Of a stretch of 64,000 bases of DNA, positions 45,690 to 53,304 are shown in pieces. Below the pieces are notes generated by a model. It searched no databases and had not been told where the DNA came from. It saw nothing but the letters and a program-made list of their open reading frames with translations. Position 1 is the first letter of the stretch. Each line of letters begins with the position of its first letter. The position numbers were made by a program, and so were the translations under genes. The stretch comes from Collinsella aerofaciens (GTDB taxonomy: Bacteria > Actinomycetota > Coriobacteriia > Coriobacteriales > Coriobacteriaceae), in assembly GCF_902364945.1 (NCBI RefSeq), contig NZ_CABJFS010000007.1:32029-96028 (forward strand), read 5' to 3'.

Positions 45690-47209
45690 TGGTCCCTCCT
45701 TCCCTGGTACATCGCTGCCTCGAGCACGTGGTCCTGCGTCACTTGCTCGCTCTCGGCGACGTCGGCGATGGTACGCGCGATACGCACCAGGCGCACGATG
45801 CCGCGACCCGTGAGATGTGTGCGCTTCGACAGGCCGAGCACACACTTCTCCGCCGCATCATCGAGCTCAAAGGTCGAAACGACGCCGTCAATGGACCGTG
45901 TCTCGTCATCCTCGGCCTCGGCATCAGCATCGTCCATACGGGATTCGCGCCAAGCGCGAAAAGCGCGACCGCGCACAACGTAGTCACGTAACTCAGCTGA
46001 CGACATACCCTCCGCGCCCTCGATAATCACCTGAGGGTCGGGACGGGTCACATCGATCATCATGTCGATACGGTCGGCCAAAGGACCGCGCAGTTTAGAC
46101 CGATAGCGCTCGACCATCGCCGCCGAGCAGCGACACGGTACCTCACGATCGCCCAAAAAGCCGCAGGGGCAGGGATTGCTCGCAGCCAGCAGCTGAAAGC
46201 GCGACGGGAAGGTAAAAGCCCCGTCGACGCGTACGATCCTGACGTAGCCGCGTTCGATGGGCTGACGCAGCGTCTGCAGCACACCCGTGGGAAACTCAGC
46301 AAGCTCGTCCAAAAATAGCACGCCGCCATGAGCAAGGCTGATCTCACCCGGGTGCACCGGGCGCCCACCGCCGATAAGACCTGCGGTCGAAATACTGTGA
46401 TGGGGACTGCGGAAGGGCCGGTGCCCCGCCAACAAGCCATCAATGTTCTCACCCAAAACCGAATGGATGCACAGCGCCTCCTGTTGATCCTCAACGGAAA
46501 GCTCGGGCAGGATGCCGGTCATACGACGCGCGAGCATCGTCTTGCCCGATCCCGGGGACCCGATCATGAGCAAGCCGAGTTCTCCTGCCGCCGCAAGCGC
46601 CATGCCGCGCTTGGCGACCTCCTGCCCCAGTACGTCGGCATAGTCGAGCTCGGGCTCAAAGGTCGCCTCGAGCACTTCAGAATCCAAGTAGTGCCGCGCG
46701 GCATCGCCCATGCCATGGGCAAGCTGAGACAAATGATCGATGAATCCACAATCCACGCCCGCAAGCGGCACATGCTGATCGGACCTGCCGGCGATAAAGG
46801 ACAGCCCCATATCACGCGCCAATAGCTGAAACGCCACCTCGCCCTTGACAGGAAGCACCGTACCGTCCAAGCCAAGCTCACCAGCGATAAGACAACGATC
46901 GAGGTTGTCGCGGGGAATCTGACCATCGGCCGCCAATACCGCGATGGCGATGGGCAGATCAAAGCCGCTACCGGTCTTGCGAATATCGCCAGGCGCCAGA
47001 TTGACCGTAATGCCCGAGCGCGGGATCTCGAACCCGGCGGAGCGCATCGCGCAGCGAATACGACCGCGTGACTCCATCACCTCCATGCTCGGAATGCCGA
47101 GCATCTGGATGCCCGGAACGCCACCGGCAAGCGAGACCTCGACCGTGACGTGAATCGCCTCGACGCCGCGGATGCAGGCCGCGTGAACGGCAAACGTCTC
47201 GAACGCCAT
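45686..47209 (-). CDS. comM: ComM/YifB family AAA+ ATPase
   Basis: Magnesium-chelatase-like AAA+ protein; ComM in transformable bacteria is a branch-migration helicase for integrating donor DNA. The 507-residue protein has an N-terminal ribosomal-S5-fold-like domain, Walker A GSPGSGKTMLA, PHHSIST, Walker B LFLDELAEF and a C-terminal Mg-chelatase domain. The ATG at 47209 overlaps the yraN stop by one base (TGATG). The longer frame lies in yraN. Confidence 0.93.
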   Translation of the reverse strand: MAFETFAVHAACIRGVEAIHVTVEVSLAGGVPGIQMLGIPSMEVMESRGRIRCAMRSAGFEIPRSGITVNLAPGDIRKTGSGFDLPIAIAVLAADGQIPRDNLDRCLIAGELGLDGTVLPVKGEVAFQLLARDMGLSFIAGRSDQHVPLAGVDCGFIDHLSQLAHGMGDAARHYLDSEVLEATFEPELDYADVLGQEVAKRGMALAAAGELGLLMIGSPGSGKTMLARRMTGILPELSVEDQQEALCIHSVLGENIDGLLAGHRPFRSPHHSISTAGLIGGGRPVHPGEISLAHGGVLFLDELAEFPTGVLQTLRQPIERGYVRIVRVDGAFTFPSRFQLLAASNPCPCGFLGDREVPCRCSAAMVERYRSKLRGPLADRIDMMIDVTRPDPQVIIEGAEGMSSAELRDYVVRGRAFRAWRESRMDDADAEAEDDETRSIDGVVSTFELDDAAEKCVLGLSKRTHLTGRGIVRLVRIARTIADVAESEQVTQDHVLEAAMYQGRRDQ

Positions 47210-47694
47210 CACGACACCTGCCAATCGAACGCGTTGTACTGATGCTCGATCTCGGCGATATGCCCGCCACGAATGGTGACGCCCACGGCATCGAAGCGAA
47301 TCGCCTTGAGCGGATAATGCTCCATGAGGTAGCAACTTGCGATGCGGCGGTAGCGGCGTTGCTTTTGGGCGTCCACGGCCTCCTCGGGAAAGACCCGCGT
47401 GCTGCAATCCAGTGCAACTCGTCTGGTTTTGACCTCGGCCATCACCACGACATCGTCGAGCTCATCGAGCAGCACCAGATCGGCCTCGCCCTCGGTGCAA
47501 CGATAACCCTGCTCCAGCAAGGTGTAGCCGCGCTCGTTAAAGTAGTCGATGGTGATCAGCTCGCCCAGCATGCCCAGCTCGCGGGGACTGAGTCCCTTGA
47601 TAAAGTCGGGCGTCATCGCCCCACAGTCGAGCTCGCCGTTTTCCCAACGCTCCTTGAGTTGCTGCGTCTTGCTCTTTTTGCTTGCGGCACTCAT
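47209..47694 (-). CDS. UPF0102 (YraN) family endonuclease-like protein
   Basis: A 161-residue protein with the restriction-endonuclease-like core of UPF0102: GELITIDYF, GYRCTEGEADLVLLDE (catalytic Glu and Asp) and MAEVKTR (Glu-x-Lys). Activity and role are not well established. An extra N-terminal stretch of about 40 residues, rich in Lys and Ser, precedes the core. The ATG at 47694 has GGAGA upstream. It is the first gene of the yraN-comM-dprA-trmFO-xerC unit; the yraN-comM-dprA order is common and hints at a DNA-processing role. Confidence 0.88.
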   Translation of the reverse strand: MSAASKKSKTQQLKERWENGELDCGAMTPDFIKGLSPRELGMLGELITIDYFNERGYTLLEQGYRCTEGEADLVLLDELDDVVVMAEVKTRRVALDCSTRVFPEEAVDAQKQRRYRRIASCYLMEHYPLKAIRFDAVGVTIRGGHIAEIEHQYNAFDWQVS

Positions 47695-47792
47695 GGGGTC
47701 TCCTTTCCCGCACACTGCATTGCCCCGATGATGAGGGCACCTTTCATGCGGGTAAGTACCGGAAGCAAACCAAAAGCTGACCAAATGCCGTC

Positions 47793-47834
47793 AAAAAACG
47801 GGCCGTACGCAGCAATGGTGTTGCATACGGCCCG
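47793..47834 (-). terminator. Terminator after rnhB
   Basis: Stem CGGGCCGTATGCA / TGCGTACGGCCCG (one mismatch) with loop, followed by six Ts on the minus strand, 50 bases past the rnhB stop. The remaining bases to 47695 must hold the yraN promoter; none is obvious. Confidence 0.9.
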
Positions 47835-47883
47835 CTACCAGCAGGTTTATAAAACCCCTGAGGTCCCTGTCTCCACAATTGAC

Positions 47884-48672
47884 CTAGAAAAGGCGCTCAG
47901 TCTGCAGAAAGTTTCCGCAAAAGCTCACGCGGTGCAGTGGACAAAGTCCATGTTTGCGAATGGCCTCGATATGCTCGGGGCTTGCATAGCCCTTCGACTC
48001 GGCCAGATGGTACTCGGGATACTCGGCGTCGTACTCGACCATCATCTCGTCACGCGTGACCTTGGCCATGATGGACGCCGCGGCGATGCAGGCGATTTTG
48101 GCATCGCCCTTCACCACATCGCGCTCGTTAGGAACGGCGCCCAAGGGGTTGCCATCCATGAGGACGCAGTCGGGTTCAAGTCCCGTATCGGCCACGGCGC
48201 CCGCAACGGCAGTACGGATAGCACGGGCCATGCCCATCTCATCGATATCCTTCGGCGCGATATGGCAAAAGCCGATGGCAGTCGCCACCTCGGCTATCTT
48301 CACCGAGAGCAACTCGCGGCGCGCGGGCGTGAGCTTTTTGGAATCGTTGATACCCCAGACGCGCGGCTCCATAGGAAGACAGACGGCGCATACCGTCAAA
48401 GGGCCGGCCACCGATCCGCGACCTACCTCGTCGACACCAACGACCACCCCATCGCCGCCAAGCTCATGCATAAGTTCGTACATGTCATTGACGCGCTCGC
48501 GCTCGGCAAGTTCCTTGGCATGGCGCTTAAGAGCACGCTCGCAAGCCTTGATCACCTGCTGGCGCGGGTCCTCGCGATAATGCTCCACGAGGGCGGGGAT
48601 CTCCTCAAACGTAGCGCTCGCCAACTCACCGGCAACCTGCGATGCCGAAACCGAGCTCGTCATATTGGCCAT
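47884..48672 (-). CDS. rnhB: Ribonuclease HII
   Basis: Removes ribonucleotides and RNA primers from DNA. The 262-residue protein has the active-site GVDEVGRGSVAGP (Asp, Glu), DSKKLTPARRE and VLMDGNPL (Asp). An N-terminal helical extension of about 75 residues precedes the catalytic domain, as in Bacillus RnhB. The ATG at 48672 has GGAGG seven bases upstream. It follows rplS, separated by a terminator. Confidence 0.95.
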   Translation of the reverse strand: MANMTSSVSASQVAGELASATFEEIPALVEHYREDPRQQVIKACERALKRHAKELAERERVNDMYELMHELGGDGVVVGVDEVGRGSVAGPLTVCAVCLPMEPRVWGINDSKKLTPARRELLSVKIAEVATAIGFCHIAPKDIDEMGMARAIRTAVAGAVADTGLEPDCVLMDGNPLGAVPNERDVVKGDAKIACIAAASIMAKVTRDEMMVEYDAEYPEYHLAESKGYASPEHIEAIRKHGLCPLHRVSFCGNFLQTERLF

Positions 48673-48701
48673 ACCAGGCCCTCCTTGCATGCAAATCAGA
48701 T

Positions 48702-48731
48702 AAAAAGAAGGGCCACCCGAAGGTGACCCTT
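48702..48731 (-). terminator. Terminator after rplS
   Basis: AAGGGTCACC-TTCG-GGTGGCCCTT stem with a stable TTCG tetraloop, followed by CTTTTTATC on the minus strand. Confidence 0.9.
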
Positions 48732-48765
48732 GTGTCCAAACGAGTGGACAGACGCTGCGATCTTC

Positions 48766-49107
48766 TTAGCGCTTCTCGGGGATGCGAGCAGCCTTGCCCA
48801 CCTTGTCGCGGAGGTAGTACAGCTTGGCGCGACGGACGCGACCATGACGAACGACCTCGAGCTTGGCGATCTTGGGGCTGTGAAGCGGGAAGGTACGCTC
48901 AACACCGACACCGAAGGACATCTTGCGGACGGTGAAGGTCTCGCGGGCACCGGCGCCGGCCATGCGGATGACGTCGCCCTGGAAGACCTGAATGCGCTCG
49001 CGGTCGCCTTCCTTAATGCGGTAGTGAACCTTGACGTTGTCGGCGACGCGAACCTGAGGAATGTCCTCGCGGATCTGCTGACGCTCGATTGCGCGGATGT
49101 AATCCAT
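48766..49107 (-). CDS. rplS: 50S ribosomal protein L19
   Basis: Large-subunit protein at the 30S-50S interface. The 113-residue product begins [14 protein letters not shown] and contains [19 protein letters not shown] and the [10 protein letters not shown] segment typical of L19. The ATG at 49107 has TAAGGA upstream. In many bacteria rplS follows trmD; here it is a separate unit 8 kb away with its own promoter and terminator. Confidence 0.97.
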   Translation of the reverse strand: MDYIRAIERQQIREDIPQVRVADNVKVHYRIKEGDRERIQVFQGDVIRMAGAGARETFTVRKMSFGVGVERTFPLHSPKIAKLEVVRHGRVRRAKLYYLRDKVGKAARIPEKR

Positions 49108-49131
49108 GTGCAATTCCTTACTCTTCTAGAG

Positions 49132-49155
49132 GTGCCGTACCACCTTGGCCGGCAC
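49132..49155 (-). promoter_or_regulatory. Hairpin in rplS leader
   Basis: GTGCCG and CGGCAC pair around an inner CCA/TGG step, about 25 bases upstream of the rplS start. The position and small size fit a ribosomal-protein leader hairpin such as the L19 leader, but sequence identity to that family cannot be checked here. Confidence 0.4.
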
Positions 49156-49176
49156 GTAGTTGAACAAACGTATTCG

Positions 49177-49204
49177 AGTATACACGCGCGGGTTTCTGCT
49201 GCAA
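49177..49204 (-). promoter_or_regulatory. Promoter of rplS
   Basis: On the minus strand TTGCAG (49204-49199), 16 bases, then TATACT (49182-49177). It is a good vegetative promoter match about 70 bases upstream of rplS. Confidence 0.65.
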
Positions 49205-49250
49205 GAACAATTTTTTACGCAGACAAAAAGACAAAACCCGCACATGATAA

Positions 49251-49278
49251 CCGCCCGTCTCACGAATGAGACGGGCGG
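49251..49278 (-). terminator. Hairpin after ppdK
   Basis: Perfect 12-bp stem CCGCCCGTCTCA / TGAGACGGGCGG with a four-base loop, 40 bases beyond the ppdK stop. There is little T-tract, so it may be a weaker terminator or protect the 3' end. Confidence 0.65.
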
Positions 49279-49317
49279 CATGAAGGGAGACTACGCTAGG
49301 CGTCTAAACGCTAAACG

Positions 49318-52068
49318 CTAGGCGGAACGCTTGGCCTCGAGCTTGGCCTGAGCGGCAGCCAGGCGCGCGAGGGGCACACGATAGGGCGAGCAGGAAACGT
49401 AGTCCACGTCGGCCACGTTAAACAGGCCCTTGATGGACTTGGGGTCGCCGCCGTGCTCGCCGCACACGCCAAAGTGCATGTCGGGATTGGTGGCGCGGCC
49501 CTTCTCGACGGCCAAGCGCACGAGCTCCAGCACTGCCGCATCGATGGTCTCGAAGGGGTTGTCTTTCAGGATCTTTTTATGCATGTACAGCGGGATGAAC
49601 TTGGCCTCGGCGTCATCGCGCGAGAAGCCAAAGGTCGTCTGGGTGAGGTCGTTGGTGCCAAAGCAGAAGAAGTCGGCATGATGGGCGATCTCGTCAGCGA
49701 CCATGCAGGCACGCGGCAGCTCGAGCATCGTGCCCACGGGAATATTGAGCTCGACGCCTTCCTCGGCGGAAACCTCGGCGATCACGCGCTCGATAACCTC
49801 GCGGGTCTGGACATGCTCGGCCGTGATGGAAACGAGCGGAACCATGATCTCGGGGCGCGGGTCGACACCCTCCTTGATAAGGCGGGCAGCGGCCGTGGCG
49901 ACGGCGCGAACCTGCATGAGCGGCAGATCGCCAAAGACGACGGACAGGCGCACGCCGCGCAAGCCCAGCATGGGGTTGGACTCGACCATGCCGTCAATGC
50001 GACGCAGGCGGGCGCGCAGGGCAGTGAGCTCCTCCTCGGGAGCGCCGGCGGCCTCCTTCTTGGTGATGGCGACCTCGAGCTCGCGAGGATTATCCAGGAA
50101 CTCATGAAGCGGCGGATCGAGCAGGCGGACGACCACATCGCGACCGGACATGGTCTTGAACATCGCCAGGAAGTCCTCGGTCTGAACCTTGAGCAAGTCG
50201 GCCAGGGCCTGCTGCTTCACGGCCTCATCGTCAGACAGGATAAAGCTCTGGATGATGTTCTTGCGATCGCCCAGGAACATGTGCTCGGTGCGGCACAGAC
50301 CGATGGCCTCGGCGCCAAACTCGAGCGCGAGCTCGGCATCCTCGGGGTTGTCGGCGTTGACGCGCACGTGGTTGGCGTGACCGTCGGTCTCGTCCAAACG
50401 GATCTCATCGGCCCAAGACAGGATGGTGTCCAGGTCGCCGGTGAGCTCTGCAGAGACCAGGTCGACCGCGCCGTCGACGACGATACCCTGGGTGCCGTCG
50501 ATGGAGATGACATCGCCCTCGCGCAGCACGCGGTCGCTGCCCTCGATGCGCACGACCTTCTCTGCCGCGTCAATGTGGAAGCGCTCAACGCCGCAAACGC
50601 AGGGCGTACCCATGCCGCGGGCGATAACGGCGGCATGGCTCGTCTTGCCACCGTGGCTGGTCAGGATGCCCTCGGCGGCGACCATGCCCTTCAGGTCGTC
50701 GGGGTTGGTCTCCCAGCGGACCAGAATGACCTTGTGGCCCTCGTTGGCGCGCGCGACGGCGTCATCACTCGAGAACACGACCTCGCCCACGGCGGCACCG
50801 GGGCTGGCGTTAAGGCCGCTGGCCAGGGCCTCGTACTTCTTGGAGGAGTCGAACTGCGGGTGCAGGAGCTGATCGAGCTGCGCGGGATCGATGCGGCTCA
50901 CGGCCTCCTCGCGGGTGATCAGGCCCTCCTCGACCATCTCGATAGCGATGCGCAGCGCGGCGGTAGCGGTGCGCTTGCCCACGCGGGTCTGAAGCATCCA
51001 AAGTTTACCCTGCTCGATGGTGAATTCGATATCGCACATATCGCGGTAATGATCCTCGAGCGTCAGGAACACGCGCTCGAGCTCCTCACCAGCGGACTCG
51101 AGGCCCGGGGTGGTCTTGAGGTCGGCGATGGGCTCAGTGTTGCGGATGCCGGCGACGACGTCCTCGCCCTGGGCATTCACCAAAAAGTCGCCATAGAACT
51201 CCTTGGTGCCGTCGGCCGGGTTGCGCGTAAAGGCGACGCCGGTCGCAGAGGTCTCGCCCTTGTTGCCAAAGGCCATGGCCTGGACGTTGACGGCGGTACC
51301 GAGCTCGTCAGAGATGCCGTGCTGTTTGCGGTAAATGCAGGCACGCTCGTTCATCCAGCTGCCAAAGACGGCCTGGATGGCAAGGCGCAACTGGAGCTCC
51401 GGATCATGCGGGAAGACGGGCTTGCCGTCGGCAACCTCAAGCTCGGGATACAGGGTCGCCTCGACGTTCTCGGAGAAGATGCCCTTAAAGGTCTCGACGA
51501 GCTCCTGCAGGTCCTCGGCCGAAAGCTCGGAATCGACACGAACGCCGGCGACCAGGCGGGCCTGGGTCAGAGCGTTCTCGAATAGGTCGGCGTCGACGCC
51601 CATGACGACGTTGGAGAACATCTGGATAAAGCGACGGTAGCTGTCCCAGGCAAAGCGCGGGTTCTGCGTCTGCGCAATAAGGCCCTGGACGGAATCGTCG
51701 TTGAGGCCCAGGTTGAGGACCGTGTCCATCATGCCGGGCATGGAGAACGGAGCGCCCGAGCGAACCGACACGAGCAGCGGATCGGAGGCATCGCCGAGTT
51801 TCTTGCCGCAACGGGCCTCGAGGTCCGCCTCGGCGGCAACGATCTCATCGAGTGCGCCTTCGGGCCAGACGTTGCCGGCACCGGAGTACTCGACACAGGT
51901 CTGGCAGGTAATGGTAAAGCCACCGGGAACCGGCAGACCGATGCGGCTCATCTCGGCAAGGTTTGCGCCTTTGCCGCCAAGCACGAAGTTCATGGATTTG
52001 TCGCCCTCAGTGACACAGGTGCCCTGGGCGTCGGTTCCAAAACGGTAAACCCTCTTGCAATCGCTCAC
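49318..52068 (-). CDS. ppdK: Pyruvate, phosphate dikinase
   Basis: Interconverts pyruvate, ATP and phosphate with PEP, AMP and pyrophosphate. The 916-residue protein has an ATP-grasp N-terminal domain, the swivelling phosphohistidine domain with GGKTSHAAVIARGM (the Thr-Ser-His controlled by PpsR-type regulators) at about 450-465, and the C-terminal PEP/pyruvate barrel with GTNDLTQTTFGFSRDD and CGEHGGD. The GTG start has AGGGGAA upstream. It is preceded by ppsR in the same direction but 326 bases away, so it has its own promoter region. Confidence 0.97.
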   Translation of the reverse strand: MSDCKRVYRFGTDAQGTCVTEGDKSMNFVLGGKGANLAEMSRIGLPVPGGFTITCQTCVEYSGAGNVWPEGALDEIVAAEADLEARCGKKLGDASDPLLVSVRSGAPFSMPGMMDTVLNLGLNDDSVQGLIAQTQNPRFAWDSYRRFIQMFSNVVMGVDADLFENALTQARLVAGVRVDSELSAEDLQELVETFKGIFSENVEATLYPELEVADGKPVFPHDPELQLRLAIQAVFGSWMNERACIYRKQHGISDELGTAVNVQAMAFGNKGETSATGVAFTRNPADGTKEFYGDFLVNAQGEDVVAGIRNTEPIADLKTTPGLESAGEELERVFLTLEDHYRDMCDIEFTIEQGKLWMLQTRVGKRTATAALRIAIEMVEEGLITREEAVSRIDPAQLDQLLHPQFDSSKKYEALASGLNASPGAAVGEVVFSSDDAVARANEGHKVILVRWETNPDDLKGMVAAEGILTSHGGKTSHAAVIARGMGTPCVCGVERFHIDAAEKVVRIEGSDRVLREGDVISIDGTQGIVVDGAVDLVSAELTGDLDTILSWADEIRLDETDGHANHVRVNADNPEDAELALEFGAEAIGLCRTEHMFLGDRKNIIQSFILSDDEAVKQQALADLLKVQTEDFLAMFKTMSGRDVVVRLLDPPLHEFLDNPRELEVAITKKEAAGAPEEELTALRARLRRIDGMVESNPMLGLRGVRLSVVFGDLPLMQVRAVATAAARLIKEGVDPRPEIMVPLVSITAEHVQTREVIERVIAEVSAEEGVELNIPVGTMLELPRACMVADEIAHHADFFCFGTNDLTQTTFGFSRDDAEAKFIPLYMHKKILKDNPFETIDAAVLELVRLAVEKGRATNPDMHFGVCGEHGGDPKSIKGLFNVADVDYVSCSPYRVPLARLAAAQAKLEAKRSA

Positions 52069-52143
52069 GATACTTCCCCTTCCATGCGCTTACGCGCACG
52101 ACCGTGGTAACGAATCGACCCGCCGGATGCGGGCCGTGAGGGA

Positions 52144-52238
52144 ACTATACGGCGGGTTTTGGACAGGCTTGAGCAGAGGGTGCGCGGTTTGGTAAACGTG
52201 CTAAAACCGGCGGTAAACGGTAGGTAAAGGTGGTTACC
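52144..52238 (-). promoter_or_regulatory. ppdK upstream region with phased GGTAAA repeats
   Basis: A -10-like TATAGT lies at 52149-52144 (minus), about 80 bases before ppdK, without a clear -35. Upstream of it are three GGTAAA copies at 52191, 52212 and 52223 and a GGTTACC palindrome at 52232-52238. Copies are 21 and 11 bases apart, about two and one helical turns. This fits an activator binding on one face of the DNA. The rest of 52239-52338 is AT-rich with nothing recognised. Confidence 0.45.
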
Positions 52239-52338
52239 TTATGAAGATACCACTACAAGGAAAATGCAGGTCGGATGCGATGTTTTTGCTAAATCGCTTT
52301 ACCATTTATCAGCATTAATTCCAAGTATTCTCTTTGGT

Positions 52339-52397
52339 TAGCTAAAAGAGCCCCGTCCCAAATTAGCTACCCAAACAACCTTGTCCCAAGTGAGCTA
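52339..52397 (-). repeat. Short dispersed repeat at the ppsR 3' end, two tandem copies
   Basis: On the minus strand, starting in the ppsR stop codon, TAGCTCACTTGGGAC and, 28 bases later, TAGCTAATTTGGGAC, followed by GGGGCTCTTTTAGCTAACC. A close relative follows the rsfS stop at 60385-60422. It seems to be a degenerate dispersed repeat that also supplies or overlaps the stop codon. Confidence 0.6.
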
Positions 52398-53270
52398 CTT
52401 TTGTTGAGCGCGGCGGGCGGCACGGCGGGCTCTGGCTTCCTGGATCTCCTCGAGGTGGGCAATGATCTCGGCAGCGCTTTCCTCGATGGCTTTGCCGTCG
52501 GTGCGCACCACAAAGCAGCCCAGGCGCTTCATGAGGGCACGGGCATCCTCAAGCTCGCTGCGCACGCACTCAGGCTCGGCATAGGAGCCTGCGACGGCGC
52601 GGGCGTAGTCGTCGCCCAAGCGGCTATCGCGAATCTCGGAAATCACATCGACGGTCGAAATCAAGCCGAACAGGCGCATCGGGTCAACCTCGTAAATCGA
52701 CTTGGGCGGCTCCATGCCATGCGCCAACGGAACATTGGCGACCTTGTAGCCCTGATAGGCTAAATACATCGACAGCGGCGTCTTGGATGTACGCGACACA
52801 CCCAGCAGCACGATATCGGCACCCGACAGATCGTCGCAACCGCGCCCGTCATCGTGCTCAACGAAATACTCCATGGCCTCGATACGATGGAAATACCGAT
52901 CGTCGGTCTTGTGAATCACGCCCGCAACGCCTTTGGGCGGCACACCGATGAGCGACGACAATACGGCGAGCGTCGGACCGATCAGGTCGACCGAGCGAAT
53001 GTGCAGCATGCCCAAATAATCGAGCACGCGGGCGCGAAGCGCCGGATCGACGATGGTGTGGAACACGGCGATATCGCGATGGTCGGCATCGACGCGCGGC
53101 CCCACAAATGACTTGACCTGCTCCACGGAGGTCACCTTAGGCAGGCGCAAAACGCGAAAAGCCCCTACATCAAATTGCCCGGACGCCGCAAGCACCACCT
53201 CACAAGCGGTATCGCCGAGCGAGTCGGAGATAACGATAACGGTGGGACGAGCGGTGACCGGGCAATCCAT
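52395..53270 (-). CDS. ppsR: PPDK regulatory protein (kinase/pyrophosphorylase)
   Basis: Bifunctional regulator that inactivates pyruvate phosphate dikinase by ADP-dependent phosphorylation of a threonine and reactivates it by Pi-dependent dephosphorylation. The 291-residue DUF299 protein has VIVISDSLGDTACEVV at the N-terminus and the P-loop-like LLGVSRTSKTPLSMYLA (about residues 150-166). AAGGAG precedes the ATG. Its neighbour ppdK, rather than a PEP synthase, suggests PPDK as the target. Confidence 0.94.
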   Translation of the reverse strand: MDCPVTARPTVIVISDSLGDTACEVVLAASGQFDVGAFRVLRLPKVTSVEQVKSFVGPRVDADHRDIAVFHTIVDPALRARVLDYLGMLHIRSVDLIGPTLAVLSSLIGVPPKGVAGVIHKTDDRYFHRIEAMEYFVEHDDGRGCDDLSGADIVLLGVSRTSKTPLSMYLAYQGYKVANVPLAHGMEPPKSIYEVDPMRLFGLISTVDVISEIRDSRLGDDYARAVAGSYAEPECVRSELEDARALMKRLGCFVVRTDGKAIEESAAEIIAHLEEIQEARARRAARRAQQK

Positions 53271-53304
53271 GCGGGGCTCCTTTTGCGCTTATGCGCAGGC
53301 TGGC

